DNA of 55,822 nt from an uncultured Candidatus Saccharibacteria bacterium (GCA_947087275.1 CAMUBZ010000006.1:1-55822); one strand, 5' to 3'. Shown: positions 35,443 to 43,578, counted from the first letter of the stretch. A program made the numbers and translations. The notes: generated by a model from the sequence alone, not told the origin.

Positions 35443-36807
35443 ATGGGGAAGAAGATTAAGAAACAGAGGAGAATTTTGGGCTGGTCAAGTTTGGAGCTGG
35501 CGGGGCTACTAGGCTGCATGGTGGCTTGTCCAAGCATGAGCCAAGCGGAAGCGATTGATACTTCGGCGTTTAGCGCTGAGGTAGCCACCAAGACTTCGGT
35601 CAAGGCTTACGCTACGATCTCGGTGGCGCTAGATAGTGCAGTGGGGATTGATTTGGTGCCAAAATCTGGCGGGACATTTAATTCAAGTAGTGCTCGTTTG
35701 CAGGTGGGGACAAACAACACCTCTGGTTACTCGATTTTCTTACATACTGCGGATGGTTCGCAGGATTTGAGCGCGGTAAATGATAAAAATAATGGCAGAA
35801 TCACGGCCATTAACGGTACCATGAGTGCAAATAATTTTAAGGATAATTTGAATACTTGGGGGTTTGCGCTGACGAGTGGTAAAGTGGCGGACACTTCAAC
35901 GGTCTATCGGGCGATCCCGAAGGCGGGAGATGCGGCGATTAAAACTACGGATACTACTAGTGGGCAGGATACGTATTATTTGAATATTGGGGCGGCGATT
36001 GACCCCAGTTTGCCGGCGGGAGAATATCGCAATTCGGTGGTGGTATCGGTGGTTGCGAACCCGATTGTGATTTCTGGATTCCGTCAGATATATTATATGC
36101 AGGAAATGACGCCCCAGATTTGCGCCAGTGCGGATTTGTATGAGGAAGGGCAGTTGGTAGATCGGCGTGATAATAAAATTTATACCGTAGCGAAATTGAC
36201 GAATGATACCTGTTGGATGACGCAAAACTTGGCCTTGGATTTGTCAACGGAGGTGGTTTTGACACCAGAAGATAGTGACGTGAGTGCGGAGTGGAGGCCA
36301 ACAGTGGATACACAAACGGCATTAAGTCAGAGTGATGACCCAAATGGGACAGAATCATGGCATTTGGAAAATGCTGCTGGCTCACAATGGTATTATCAGT
36401 GGAATGCGGCGACAGCCGGGACTGGTAGTAACGCTATTGTTGACGGTGCTACAGCAAGTGATAGTATTTGCCCCAAGGGTTGGACTTTGCCTTTGGATGG
36501 TGGTACGGATGCAACGATTAAGGGTAGCTTTCGAGGATTGATGGGCGCCTATAATTTATCAAATGAGACTGGCGGTACAACTCTGACGCAACCACCTATT
36601 AATTTTGTGCGGGCGGGTAATGTGATTGCTAATCAAGGCATACAGACACATATTGGTAATGGAGCATTTTTATGGTCTAAGAGCGCGTCGTCTAAGTCTA
36701 CAGCTTATGCTATGTTTGTAAACGGGCAGTCAATTGTGCAGCCTGGTTCACATAGCCGACTTAATGGGTTTTCGGTACGTTGTATAACGACTGTGCTGGC
36801 TGAATAG
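35443..36807 (+). CDS. Secreted FISUMP-domain surface protein
   Basis: 454 aa. Signal peptide about 1-37, a beta-rich domain to about 210, then a FISUMP domain with MQEMTPQICASA, RRDNKIYTVAKL, CWMTQNLAL and ICPKGWTLP. The last ~68 residues, FVRAG...GFSVRCITTVLAE (388-454), correspond to what the silent cassettes encode (FVRSG...PLRCLSTVLGM). GGAGG lies 4 nt before ATG 35443; a longer frame upstream runs through the leader RNA and is not used. FISUMP domains have a C-type-lectin-like fold. It converges with cassette 7. Likely a variable adhesin; function is inferred. Confidence 0.82.
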   Translation: MGKKIKKQRRILGWSSLELAGLLGCMVACPSMSQAEAIDTSAFSAEVATKTSVKAYATISVALDSAVGIDLVPKSGGTFNSSSARLQVGTNNTSGYSIFLHTADGSQDLSAVNDKNNGRITAINGTMSANNFKDNLNTWGFALTSGKVADTSTVYRAIPKAGDAAIKTTDTTSGQDTYYLNIGAAIDPSLPAGEYRNSVVVSVVANPIVISGFRQIYYMQEMTPQICASADLYEEGQLVDRRDNKIYTVAKLTNDTCWMTQNLALDLSTEVVLTPEDSDVSAEWRPTVDTQTALSQSDDPNGTESWHLENAAGSQWYYQWNAATAGTGSNAIVDGATASDSICPKGWTLPLDGGTDATIKGSFRGLMGAYNLSNETGGTTLTQPPINFVRAGNVIANQGIQTHIGNGAFLWSKSASSKSTAYAMFVNGQSIVQPGSHSRLNGFSVRCITTVLAE

Positions 36808-36906
36808 GCACTCACTCCTACATAGCCACATCACTACGTTCTGTGGTATGAGCGTCGATTTGGAAAAAGAATGAAAGTAAACTTTCATTCTTTTTCACGC
36901 ATACTC
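36808..36906 (-). repeat. Post-cassette element between FISUMP gene and cassette 7
   Basis: On the minus strand TATGTAGGAG, a palindrome with GAATGAAAGT/ACTTTCATTC and flanking A/T tracts (36865-36896), then the conserved CATACCACA...TGTGGcTATG hairpin ending 12 bp after the FISUMP gene stop. The palindrome can act as a terminator in both directions. Confidence 0.75.
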
Positions 36907-37113
36907 CTACATACCTAATACAGTACTAAGGCAGCGGAGGGGGAAAGCGAGATAGCGACTTGTATAGTACCATGGACTGATGCCAGAGTCGTAGAAATAT
37001 AAATAATATGCTGTGGTTATAGTAATCGCATAGGAAGACCAATAGTTAGCATAGTTACTGGCATTTCCAAAAGTGCCATTAGTATTCGACAAGTACAACC
37101 ACCCGCTGCGCAC
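36907..37113 (-). pseudogene. Silent FISUMP 3'-end cassette 7
   Basis: Encodes VRSGWLYLSNTNGTF...FPLRCLSTVLGM-stop, with NYWSSYA and TAYYLYFY. It lies tail-to-tail with the only full-length FISUMP gene in the window and lacks promoter, RBS and start. The DNA differs from that gene throughout the interior. Confidence 0.75.
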
Positions 37114-37164
37114 GAAGGGAGATAAGACGGGGATTTGCTAAAGTAAGAAGTTGTATGTTACAAT

Positions 37165-37430
37165 AGAGATAAGCCTTGGTGGCGGCATGATTTTCCTGAA
37201 TAATCATGTTTACGGGATTTCGTGGTTCATTTCCGTGGAAATGCGCATAAGAATTTACCCACCTTGTATATAATACAGGGAAAACATCGTCCCAAGGCTC
37301 TAAAGGTATTCTTAATAACCATTATTGCGTCGAAAGTCTATGTTACTCCCTCTCCGTACTTGTAGTACGGTTCGGTCCGTTACTCGACTTCTCCTTGTAC
37401 TGGTCATTAATAATGCCTTTAGCCGTTATT
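37165..37430 (+). ncRNA. Structured RNA candidate upstream of the Nudix-RNase H gene
   Basis: TTGCTA-18-TACAAT (about 37138-37167) precedes a region with closing stem GCCTTGG/CCAAGGC, inner hairpins CATGATT/AATCATG and CATTTCC/GGAAATG. After it, CTAAAGGTATTCTTAATAACC-like sequence (about 37301-37321) pairs nearly fully with 37404-37425, enclosing a CCGTAC/GTACGG hairpin. It may be one RNA or a small RNA plus a leader. No family recognised; 6S-like is possible. Confidence 0.55.
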
Positions 37431-37450
37431 AAAATGCAAAAGGTGGAAAG

Positions 37451-38296
37451 ATGAAACAGCGGATTCGGGTAGTCGGTATTATACAGAACGAACGAGAAGT
37501 CCTAATTATGAAGAAAAACCAAGGGCGCTCGGATGCAGCGCCGACTTGGGAGTTGCCAACTGGCAAGATTAAATTTGGTGAACAGCCTGAAGAAGCGATT
37601 GAGCGCACTTTGGAAGAATATTTAAGGGTAGAGGTAACCAAACAGACTAAATTGCACGATGTGGTGACGTTTATGGCACCTCAAGGGTCAAGCCAGTTGA
37701 GCAATCTTTATATAGTTTATTTTATTACGCTGAATACTGAGACTAAGTTAAATCCGCGTGAGCGCTATTCGGCGTATAAATATATTAAGCCGGAGGAGGT
37801 GGGGAATTATCGCTTGGATGAGGCAAGCGTAACGGTGCTCGAGATGGAAGGTCGGGGCCAGACGCGCGCCAATTATAAGGAAGTGGCCAACAGCGCGACG
37901 GTATATGTGGACGGTTGTAGCCGTGGCAATCCGGGTCCATCGGGCATTGGTTACAAAGTTGTGGGGGTGAATGGCGAGGTTTTGGCGCAAGGTGGGGAAT
38001 TTATCGGTTTTGCGACCTCGCGAGTGGCAGAATATTATGCGATGAAAGAGGGTTGCGAACAGGCGATTGAGTTAGGATTGAAGTCGGTGCGTTTTGTTAG
38101 TGATAATCTAATGCTGGTGAATCAGTTAAACGGAATTTACAAGGTCAAAAATCGAGATATTGCGCCGATTTATGATGATATACGGGAATTATTGGAGAGT
38201 TTTGAGGCATGCGCCTTTGTGCATGTGGCGCGAGAACAAAACGCAGAGGCGGACGCAGAGGCTAATGCGGCGGTAGACCGACATTTTGCGGAATAA
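37451..38296 (+). CDS. Nudix-like domain fused to RNase HI
   Basis: 281 aa. The N-terminal ~140 residues follow the Nudix fold, but the box is degenerate: after GKIKFGE...AIE the expected REUxEE-x-G reads RTLEEYLR, losing key acidic residues and the Gly. The C-terminal ~135 residues are an intact RNase HI (YVDGCSRGNPGPSGIG, Glu in VAEYYAMKEG, Asp in FVSDN, late Asp in QNAEADAEAN). It likely cleaves RNA in RNA:DNA hybrids. The Nudix part may bind a nucleotide or be structural. GGTGG lies upstream of the ATG. Confidence 0.8.
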   Translation: MKQRIRVVGIIQNEREVLIMKKNQGRSDAAPTWELPTGKIKFGEQPEEAIERTLEEYLRVEVTKQTKLHDVVTFMAPQGSSQLSNLYIVYFITLNTETKLNPRERYSAYKYIKPEEVGNYRLDEASVTVLEMEGRGQTRANYKEVANSATVYVDGCSRGNPGPSGIGYKVVGVNGEVLAQGGEFIGFATSRVAEYYAMKEGCEQAIELGLKSVRFVSDNLMLVNQLNGIYKVKNRDIAPIYDDIRELLESFEACAFVHVAREQNAEADAEANAAVDRHFAE

Positions 38297-38336
38297 ATTG
38301 CTAGACTAAAGATAGTGTTTATGTTACAATAGTGGT

Positions 38337-38768
38337 GAGTCTGAAAGGCAGCCGCTTGGTTTACCAAGAGGAAAGTCCGGGCAGCATAGGGTACGGTAGT
38401 CGTTAACAGCGACCGTCCGCAAGGATAGGGAAAGTACCACAGAAACAAAACCGCTGCGGGCTAGAACCACCAAACTTGACATTTTCTTCGTCTTCGCTCG
38501 CCAGGGAGGCGCGCTTCAGCCGAAGAAAATGCCGATTTTGGCGGTTCTATCTCCGTAGCAAGGGTGAAAAGAGTGGGGTAAGAGCCCACAGCAACTTATG
38601 GTGACATAGGTTGGAGGCAAACCCTACCGGCTGCAAGGAGTGCTATGAAACCTTAACCCGAGGATGCACGCTCACCGCTAGAACCGTCGAGCAATTGATG
38701 GTCTAGATAGATGGTTGCCAGTTCTCTCGCGAGAGGGGATTACAAAACCCGGCTTACTGATGACTCAC
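38337..38768 (+). ncRNA. rnpB: RNase P RNA
   Basis: Conserved elements are in order: GGCAGCCGCTTGG and GAGGAAAGTCCGGGC near the 5' end, an internal AACCCGAGGATGC-type segment, and ACAAAACCCGGCTTAC near the 3' end. GAGTC at the 5' end pairs with GACTC at 38762. TACAAT (38325-38330) is the -10 box. An extra GC-rich stem-loop arm at about 38480-38540 is long. It matures tRNA 5' ends with RnpA. Confidence 0.93.
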
Positions 38769-38769
38769 T

Positions 38770-38798
38770 AAAAATACCACCAATATGGTGGTATTTTT
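38770..38798 (+). terminator. Terminator of rnpB
   Basis: AAAAATACCACC / GGTGGTATTTTT with a small loop, directly after the RNase P RNA. Confidence 0.85.
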
Positions 38799-38817
38799 AG
38801 ATTCTAGATAGTAGAAA

Positions 38818-39009
38818 TTATTTGATCAAGCCCTTTTTCTTAAGGGTGCGGAGGGTAGAAGTGGCCACATTGACCTTGACTTTCTTGCCGTCCACGATTA
38901 AAGTTTTCTTTTGAATGTTGGGTTTAAATACTTTGCGGGTCTTGTGCTGAGAGAATGAGACATTATGTCCATACATCTTGCCTTTGCCACTAATTTCACA
39001 AACTGCCAT
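38818..39009 (-). CDS. rpmB: Ribosomal protein L28
   Basis: 63 aa. CEISGKGKMYGHNVSFSQHKTRKVFKPNIQ is the L28 pattern seen in pieces (GKGKMYGHNVS, HKTRKVFKPN), followed by KKVKVNVATSTLRTLKKKGL. It shares one base with the rplT stop. It belongs to the infC-rpmI-rplT-rpmB cluster on the minus strand. Confidence 0.92.
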   Translation of the reverse strand: MAVCEISGKGKMYGHNVSFSQHKTRKVFKPNIQKKTLIVDGKKVKVNVATSTLRTLKKKGLIK

Positions 39010-39359
39010 TATTTAGTCTCCTTTACGGTCTTAACGATGGCTTCGAAGGCCTTTGGTTGGTTAACAGCGAGTTCGGCCAACATTTTGCGGTCGATTGTAG
39101 TGCCGTTTTGTTTCAAACCGGCCATCAACTGCGAGTAGGAAAGACCTAGCTCACGTGAAGCATTGTTGATGCGAGTAATCCAGAGCGCACGCAAATCACG
39201 TTTGCGATTGCGGCGATCACGATAACTGTAGCGCAACGATTTAATGACACCTTGTTTGGCAAGGCGGTAACTGCGGGTGCGGTAATGTTGCATCCCCTTA
39301 GCAGCGTCTAAGATTTTCTTATGTTTTGCCCGTGCAGGCACACCACGTTTAACTCTCAT
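39009..39359 (-). CDS. rplT: Ribosomal protein L20
   Basis: 116 aa, normal length. [46 protein letters not shown] and [20 protein letters not shown] mark L20, needed for 50S assembly and, in many bacteria, autogenous control of this operon. It follows rpmI by 3 bp. Confidence 0.96.
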   Translation of the reverse strand: MRVKRGVPARAKHKKILDAAKGMQHYRTRSYRLAKQGVIKSLRYSYRDRRNRKRDLRALWITRINNASRELGLSYSQLMAGLKQNGTTIDRKMLAELAVNQPKAFEAIVKTVKETK

Positions 39360-39362
39360 GCC

Positions 39363-39557
39363 TTAAACTCCCAATGCAGTCTTAACGTTTTTCTTGATTT
39401 TACCGTTGACGAAAGCAGCAGTTTTCATGTTGCGCTTGCGGGCCTTGGATTTTTTGGCCAAGATGTGGTTGCCATAGGCACGCTCACGGCTGATTTTACC
39501 AGAGCCGGTAATTTTGACGCGCTTAGCTGTGCCTTTGTGCGTTTTTAACTTTGGCAT
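39363..39557 (-). CDS. rpmI: Ribosomal protein L35
   Basis: 64 aa. MPKLKTHKGTAKRVKITGSGKI and AKKSKARKRNMK are diagnostic. AAAGGA lies upstream of the ATG. The 119-bp gap to infC is unusually long for this cluster and could carry an L20-type control structure, though I could not define one. Confidence 0.95.
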   Translation of the reverse strand: MPKLKTHKGTAKRVKITGSGKISRERAYGNHILAKKSKARKRNMKTAAFVNGKIKKNVKTALGV

Positions 39558-39676
39558 AGTTTTCCTTTATGATTGATTAAATATTATTTGAGGTGCGACC
39601 AGCGAGCCATGGAAGTAGGAAATACTTCTTCTGTACCGATGCTGGTAGGTTCTATTATCAAATCGCAGAAAATGAT

Positions 39677-40201
39677 TTATTTTCGACGAATACTAATAGA
39701 CAAATTACGTCCCGCAAATTGAGGTTTGCCCTCTACGACGATTTCAGTCTCCTCCGAGATACGGTTTACGATTTTATCGACCATTTCTTGGCCGAGTTCT
39801 TTGTGGGCCATTTCGCGGCCACGGAAGATAACCATAACTTTGACACGGTCACCGTCCTCGAGGAAACTACGGATTTTGCGGACTTTGATGTTAAGGTCGT
39901 TGTCAGAGATTTTGAGGCCAACCTTCATAGTTTTGAGCTCAGATTGCTTTTCGCGAGCCTTTTTGCGGTTTTTGGCTTCTTCTTTCATCTTCTGGTATTG
40001 ATATTTACCCCAGTCGATGACTTTAACAACGGGTGGGTCGGCTTGACCGGCAATTTCGACTAAGTCGACACCTTGTTCTCGAGCGATGGCTTGAGCGTCG
40101 CGGCTAGACATAATGCCGAGTTGCTCTCCATTAGCACCAATTACGCGGACAGAAGGGTAACGGATTTCACCGTTGAGTTTTGTGCGTGCTGTTTTACTAA
40201 T
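39677..40201 (-). CDS. infC: Translation initiation factor IF-3, AUU start
   Basis: 174 aa from an ATT codon at 40201-40199. The N-terminal domain reads LNGEIRYPSVRVIGANGEQLGIMSSRDA, seen as RYPSVRVIG and EQLGIMSS, which are lost if the first in-frame ATG (40111) is used. The C-terminal domain (DRVKVMVIFRGREMAH) is complete. AAAGGAAG precedes ATT at 7 nt. An AUU start on infC is known from E. coli, where IF-3 represses its own translation. Confidence 0.9.
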   Translation of the reverse strand: MSKTARTKLNGEIRYPSVRVIGANGEQLGIMSSRDAQAIAREQGVDLVEIAGQADPPVVKVIDWGKYQYQKMKEEAKNRKKAREKQSELKTMKVGLKISDNDLNIKVRKIRSFLEDGDRVKVMVIFRGREMAHKELGQEMVDKIVNRISEETEIVVEGKPQFAGRNLSISIRRK

Positions 40202-40374
40202 GGTTGACTTCCTTTCGCTTATTTTTGAACTGTTTTCATTATAACAAAACTTCCTTTAAATAGCAAGAGATTTCTCTAGTAAATACGATAAGGGAAAGGG
40301 AACGTAGAATTACTTTTCTAAGGTGTTTGAGTATTTTTCACAACAGTGACAAAAATGTATGCAAACTGATAAAA

Positions 40375-41937
40375 TTAGTGTTCAATTTGGCATTCTCGAA
40401 AGGAGACTGCTTCGGAAATGTGTTCAGTTTTGACCTCTGTTGCTCCCTCGAGATCGGCAATAGTTTGCGCGACTTTAAGAATTTTGAAATAACTGCGCAT
40501 CGAAAGGTTAAAGCGTTTGGTGGCTTGATGCAAGATATCCCTGGCTGAGGGTTGGAGATGAACAAGACGAGTAACTTCGGCGCTGGTGAGAGAACCGTTG
40601 TAAACCCCGGTGCTTTGATAACGCTGACTTTGCCTCTGTATGGCTTCTGTTATATTATTTTTGACAACGTTATGTTCGGGAAACCCTGTCCTATCTATTT
40701 TGGTATTTTTAACAACGTGCTGAGTGGAGCCAGCCAGAAGTTCTTCAACGGAGATACGGTTGACGGAGACTGTTAGGTCGATGCGGTCGCGGATGGGTCC
40801 AGAAAGACGCTTGTGGTAGTTTTGGAGCTGCGTTGGAGTGCAGGTGCAAGCATGAGAGGGATCGCCCAGATAGCCACAAGGGCAAGGATTCATTGTGGCG
40901 ATGAGAATAAAATTAGCAGGATAAGTGGTGTGCTGTATGGCACGGGAGATGGTAATTTCATGGTTTTCTAGGGGCTGTCGTAAGGATTCGAGCACGTCGC
41001 GGGAGTATTCTGGCAGTTCATCAAGAAAGAGGATCCCGTGGTGAGCGAGGGAGATCTCGCCTGGTCGGATGTGGGTTCCACCGCCGATTATGGCGATGCG
41101 ACTTGCCGTGTGATGTGGTGCGCGAAAGGGGCGGCGTTGATATTCTGTACTTACATGGTTAGAAAGGGAATGGATTTTGGCGATTTCGATTTGTTCACCA
41201 GGGGTAGGCGGAGGTAAGAGGTTGAGTGCCGCTTGAGCCAAAAGGGATTTTCCGGTTCCAGGTGGGCCAGTTAGGAGGAGATTATGGTGCCCAGCGATAG
41301 CAATAGCCAAGGCGCGTTTAGCAAAAGATTGCCCCTTGATATCGTCAAGATAGGGGTAGTTATTCTTCGTGGCATCTGTTTGTGTCTTTTTGACAACATA
41401 GTTGTTGGGATTGGAAGAGATGATGGCTTGTCCTTTGAGATGTAAAAATAACTCTAATAGATTAGCAACACCGAAGATTTTGACACCATGGATGAGCGTG
41501 GCTTCGGTGAGATTGCCTTTGGGCAGGTAGACTTCAGCATAGCCGGCTTGCTTGGCGGCTTCGACGATGTTTATAATGCCACGGACGGGTCGTAGAGCCC
41601 CGTCTAGCGCTAATTCACCGACAAAGAGCCTGTTGCTGACGTTTTGCGATAAAAGTTGCCCAGAAAGCACGAGAACGGCCAATGCGATGGGTAAATCGAG
41701 ATGAGAACCGTCTTTGAGCAATTCGGCTGGGGCAAGGCTAATCGTAACCTTGCGTTGAGGGAAGTCAAATCCAGAGTTGGCGAGCGCGGCGCGGACACGC
41801 TCTCGAGATTCGGAGATGGTCTTGTTGGCCATGCCCACAAGATTGAAAGCAGGTAATCCTCTATTAGAATCACCTTCAACTTCGACGATGCTGCCATCGT
41901 AGCCTTGAGGTATAGCAGAATAAACTTGTGCAATCAT
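40375..41937 (-). CDS. comM: ComM/YifB-like Mg-chelatase AAA+ ATPase
   Basis: 520 aa. An N-terminal Lon-like/subunit ChlI domain, then AAA+ with Walker A GPPGTGKSLLAQ (about 220-231), Walker B GILFLDELPEY, the CPCGYLGD zinc-like loop and the C-terminal Mg-chelatase helical domain (MRSYFKILKVAQTIADLEG). ComM helicases promote branch migration in natural transformation. An insert with two VVKN stretches (HVVKNTK, HNVVKNN) is unusual and its DNA matches a motif repeated nearby. Confidence 0.93.
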   Translation of the reverse strand: MIAQVYSAIPQGYDGSIVEVEGDSNRGLPAFNLVGMANKTISESRERVRAALANSGFDFPQRKVTISLAPAELLKDGSHLDLPIALAVLVLSGQLLSQNVSNRLFVGELALDGALRPVRGIINIVEAAKQAGYAEVYLPKGNLTEATLIHGVKIFGVANLLELFLHLKGQAIISSNPNNYVVKKTQTDATKNNYPYLDDIKGQSFAKRALAIAIAGHHNLLLTGPPGTGKSLLAQAALNLLPPPTPGEQIEIAKIHSLSNHVSTEYQRRPFRAPHHTASRIAIIGGGTHIRPGEISLAHHGILFLDELPEYSRDVLESLRQPLENHEITISRAIQHTTYPANFILIATMNPCPCGYLGDPSHACTCTPTQLQNYHKRLSGPIRDRIDLTVSVNRISVEELLAGSTQHVVKNTKIDRTGFPEHNVVKNNITEAIQRQSQRYQSTGVYNGSLTSAEVTRLVHLQPSARDILHQATKRFNLSMRSYFKILKVAQTIADLEGATEVKTEHISEAVSFRECQIEH

Positions 41938-42194
41938 GCGTTTAGGCTACCACAGTTTTAGTAATTTTTACAACTAAAATAGTTGCAAAAACGGGTTTTA
42001 ATAGTTACGCCTCTGTTAATTTATTTTTCACAACATGGCTTGAACACGAAAATTATTACTAAAACGCTACGGTTAAAAAATTTAATGTCAAAAATACCGT
42101 GATAGATTGGCATAACTGTAATAGTATTTTTAACATCACTTATACTGTAAACCTCTTGTGATTTATTGCGAGGTGTGCTATATTGGTGATAGTT

Positions 42195-42548
42195 GGGGCT
42201 GACAAAGTTTAGACGAATTATTAACAGATATCAGGCATGTCGAATAATACACGTAAGTATCCAAATAAGTCAGAAAAATACGACTAAGCATGTGCTTTAT
42301 GCACCTGCATTTGCTTAAGATTTTAATTTAAGCTGGTCCAAAGTCGAGTTTCCGTAGACTGCGGATTATTAGATTACGGTAATAAGGCGAGGGGAATAAT
42401 CGACCCAAGCCCGACAATATAGATTAGGGCACCTATAGTTTTGTTGTTTGCAGCTGTAGGATTTTGCTGACGAAACAAGCAACTAAGCATGTAGAATGGT
42501 ATCATGAAGATTTTTCGGACCCGGAGGCAGTATCCGGCAGCTCCACCA
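42195..42548 (+). ncRNA. ssrA: Transfer-messenger RNA
   Basis: The 5' GGGGCTGACAAAG pairs with the 3' AGCTCCACCA; the T-arm and GGACCCGGAGGCAG are just before it. The tag frame ends in LYAPAFA-stop (TAA 42316-42318), a hydrophobic end suited to proteolysis. The resume codon is not clear; the frame is open back to about 42236. A TATATT -10 box with TGTGC before it is at 42179-42184. It rescues stalled ribosomes. Confidence 0.92.
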
Positions 42549-42561
42549 AGTTGCAAAAGTT

Positions 42562-42583
42562 AGAGCCTGAAGGCTCTTTTTTG
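42562..42583 (+). terminator. Terminator of ssrA
   Basis: AGAGCC/GGCTCT with loop TGAA(A-type) and six T residues. Confidence 0.85.
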
Positions 42584-42854
42584 TGGTCAAAAGTACAACA
42601 AATAGCCTGTGGAAAACTCAACCAAAAATTATAAAAAAATTGTACAAAATCCTATTGACTTAAGCATTTATTGGCCATATAATAGAGACAGTTCTTGAAT
42701 AAAAATATTATACAAGAACCAAAAATAAAAACTTTCAGTCCTCCATGTAAGGACTTAAAAATAGCCAAAATAACTCCACACTCTACGAAAGACCGGTTTT
42801 CCTCGCAGTTGCCGGTCTTTCTCTTTTGTCATGAAATATGCTATAATGGGCAGT

Positions 42855-42942
42855 GGAAGCGTGGCCGAGTGGTTGAAGGCGCACGACTCGAAATCGTGTG
42901 GGCAGCAATGTCTCGGAGGTTCGAATCCTCTCGCTTCCGCCA
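42855..42942 (+). tRNA. tRNA-Ser(CGA)
   Basis: 88-nt class II tRNA: acceptor GGAAGCG/CGCTTCC, anticodon stem CACGA/TCGTG with loop CTCGAAA (anticodon CGA), long variable arm, T-arm GGTTCGAATCC, G discriminator and encoded CCA. TATAAT at 42842-42847. Confidence 0.95.
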
Positions 42943-42945
42943 GGA

Positions 42946-42986
42946 AGTAAAATCATCATGCCGTAGGTATGGTGATTTTACTTTTC
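42946..42986 (+). terminator. Terminator after tRNA-Ser
   Basis: AGTAAAATCA / TGATTTTACT stem (42946-42955, 42973-42982) with an inner CAT/ATG pair and TTTC tail. Confidence 0.75.
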
Positions 42987-43058
42987 TTGTAGAAAAGTTG
43001 AGGATTTGAACCTAGGTTCGTTATCGAGCGTAGCGAGATGCGGAGCGCAAGCGGAGCC

Positions 43059-43080
43059 ATCCTCTCGCTTCCGCCAGGAA
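43059..43080 (+). repeat. 22-bp copy of the tRNA-Ser 3' end
   Basis: ATCCTCTCGCTTCCGCCAGG and two further bases repeat 42925-42946, covering half of the T-arm, acceptor 3' strand and CCA. Followed by a 13-bp perfect hairpin ACCAAAGCCATAC / GTATGGCTTTGGT (43092-43122). Such duplications arise at integration sites; only ~112 bp lies between the copies. Confidence 0.75.
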
Positions 43081-43202
43081 ATGAATTCAGGACCAAAGCC
43101 ATACGATTAGTATGGCTTTGGTGGGTAAGGGGGTATGTAAAGATAGGCAAACAAAGTATAGACATTTTGTTAAAAACTTGCTAGGATAGAATTAGGTTTT
43201 AG

Positions 43203-43298
43203 TTATTGCCCCAGATGTTTGTCTGAGGCAATTTTTGTGCGGATATACATTGCTGCAATCGCGCACAAAAGACGAACTTGTAGGAACAGTCGAACCAT
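43203..43298 (-). CDS. Tiny 31-codon ORF with strong RBS
   Basis: Begins MVRLFLQVRLLCAIAAMYI: a basic start and a hydrophobic run like a short membrane peptide, ending ASDKHLGQ. AAAGGAGGAGG lies directly before the ATG. The last codons overlap a hairpin (TTGCC-CAGA / TCTG-GGCAA). Its promoter TTGCTA-18-TAGGCT (43366-43393) matches the tiny ORF at 25178-25249. Function unknown; could be leader peptide or toxin-like peptide. Confidence 0.5.
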   Translation of the reverse strand: MVRLFLQVRLLCAIAAMYIRTKIASDKHLGQ

Positions 43299-43363
43299 GC
43301 CTCCTCCTTTCCCACCACACTCCGTCAAGTATTTGCCTGGGGACTTTGTTTGCCCTGCCAACA

Positions 43364-43393
43364 GCCTAGCACAAAATTAATTTTTTTAGCAAA
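43364..43393 (-). promoter_or_regulatory. Promoter of the 31-codon ORF unit
   Basis: Minus strand TTGCTA, 18-bp spacer ending TTTTGTGC, then TAGGCT. The leader is about 60 nt, as in the 25.2-kb unit. Confidence 0.5.
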
Positions 43394-43543
43394 CACAAGC
43401 ATGATAAAAGTGTAAAAAACGCGGTGGGTAGGGAATATTATATGTAAAATGTTGTAAAACAAACAACATAATAAAATAAGTAAATAACAGAGATAAAATA
43501 GCATATGTTGTGATAAATACAACATTATTTTGGGCAAAAACTA

Positions 43544-43572
43544 TTGAAATGTTAGCATAAGCGTGCTATGAT
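43544..43572 (+). promoter_or_regulatory. Promoter of the large structured RNA
   Basis: TTGAAA (43544-43549), 17-bp spacer, TATGAT (43567-43572): a near-consensus promoter with TGC before the -10. Transcription would start near 43579. Confidence 0.75.
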
Positions 43573-43578
43573 GAAGAC

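Noticed and set aside
42956-43165. Minus-strand ORF over the tRNA-Ser 3' duplication
   Set aside because: It spans two terminator hairpins and a tRNA fragment and has no RBS.
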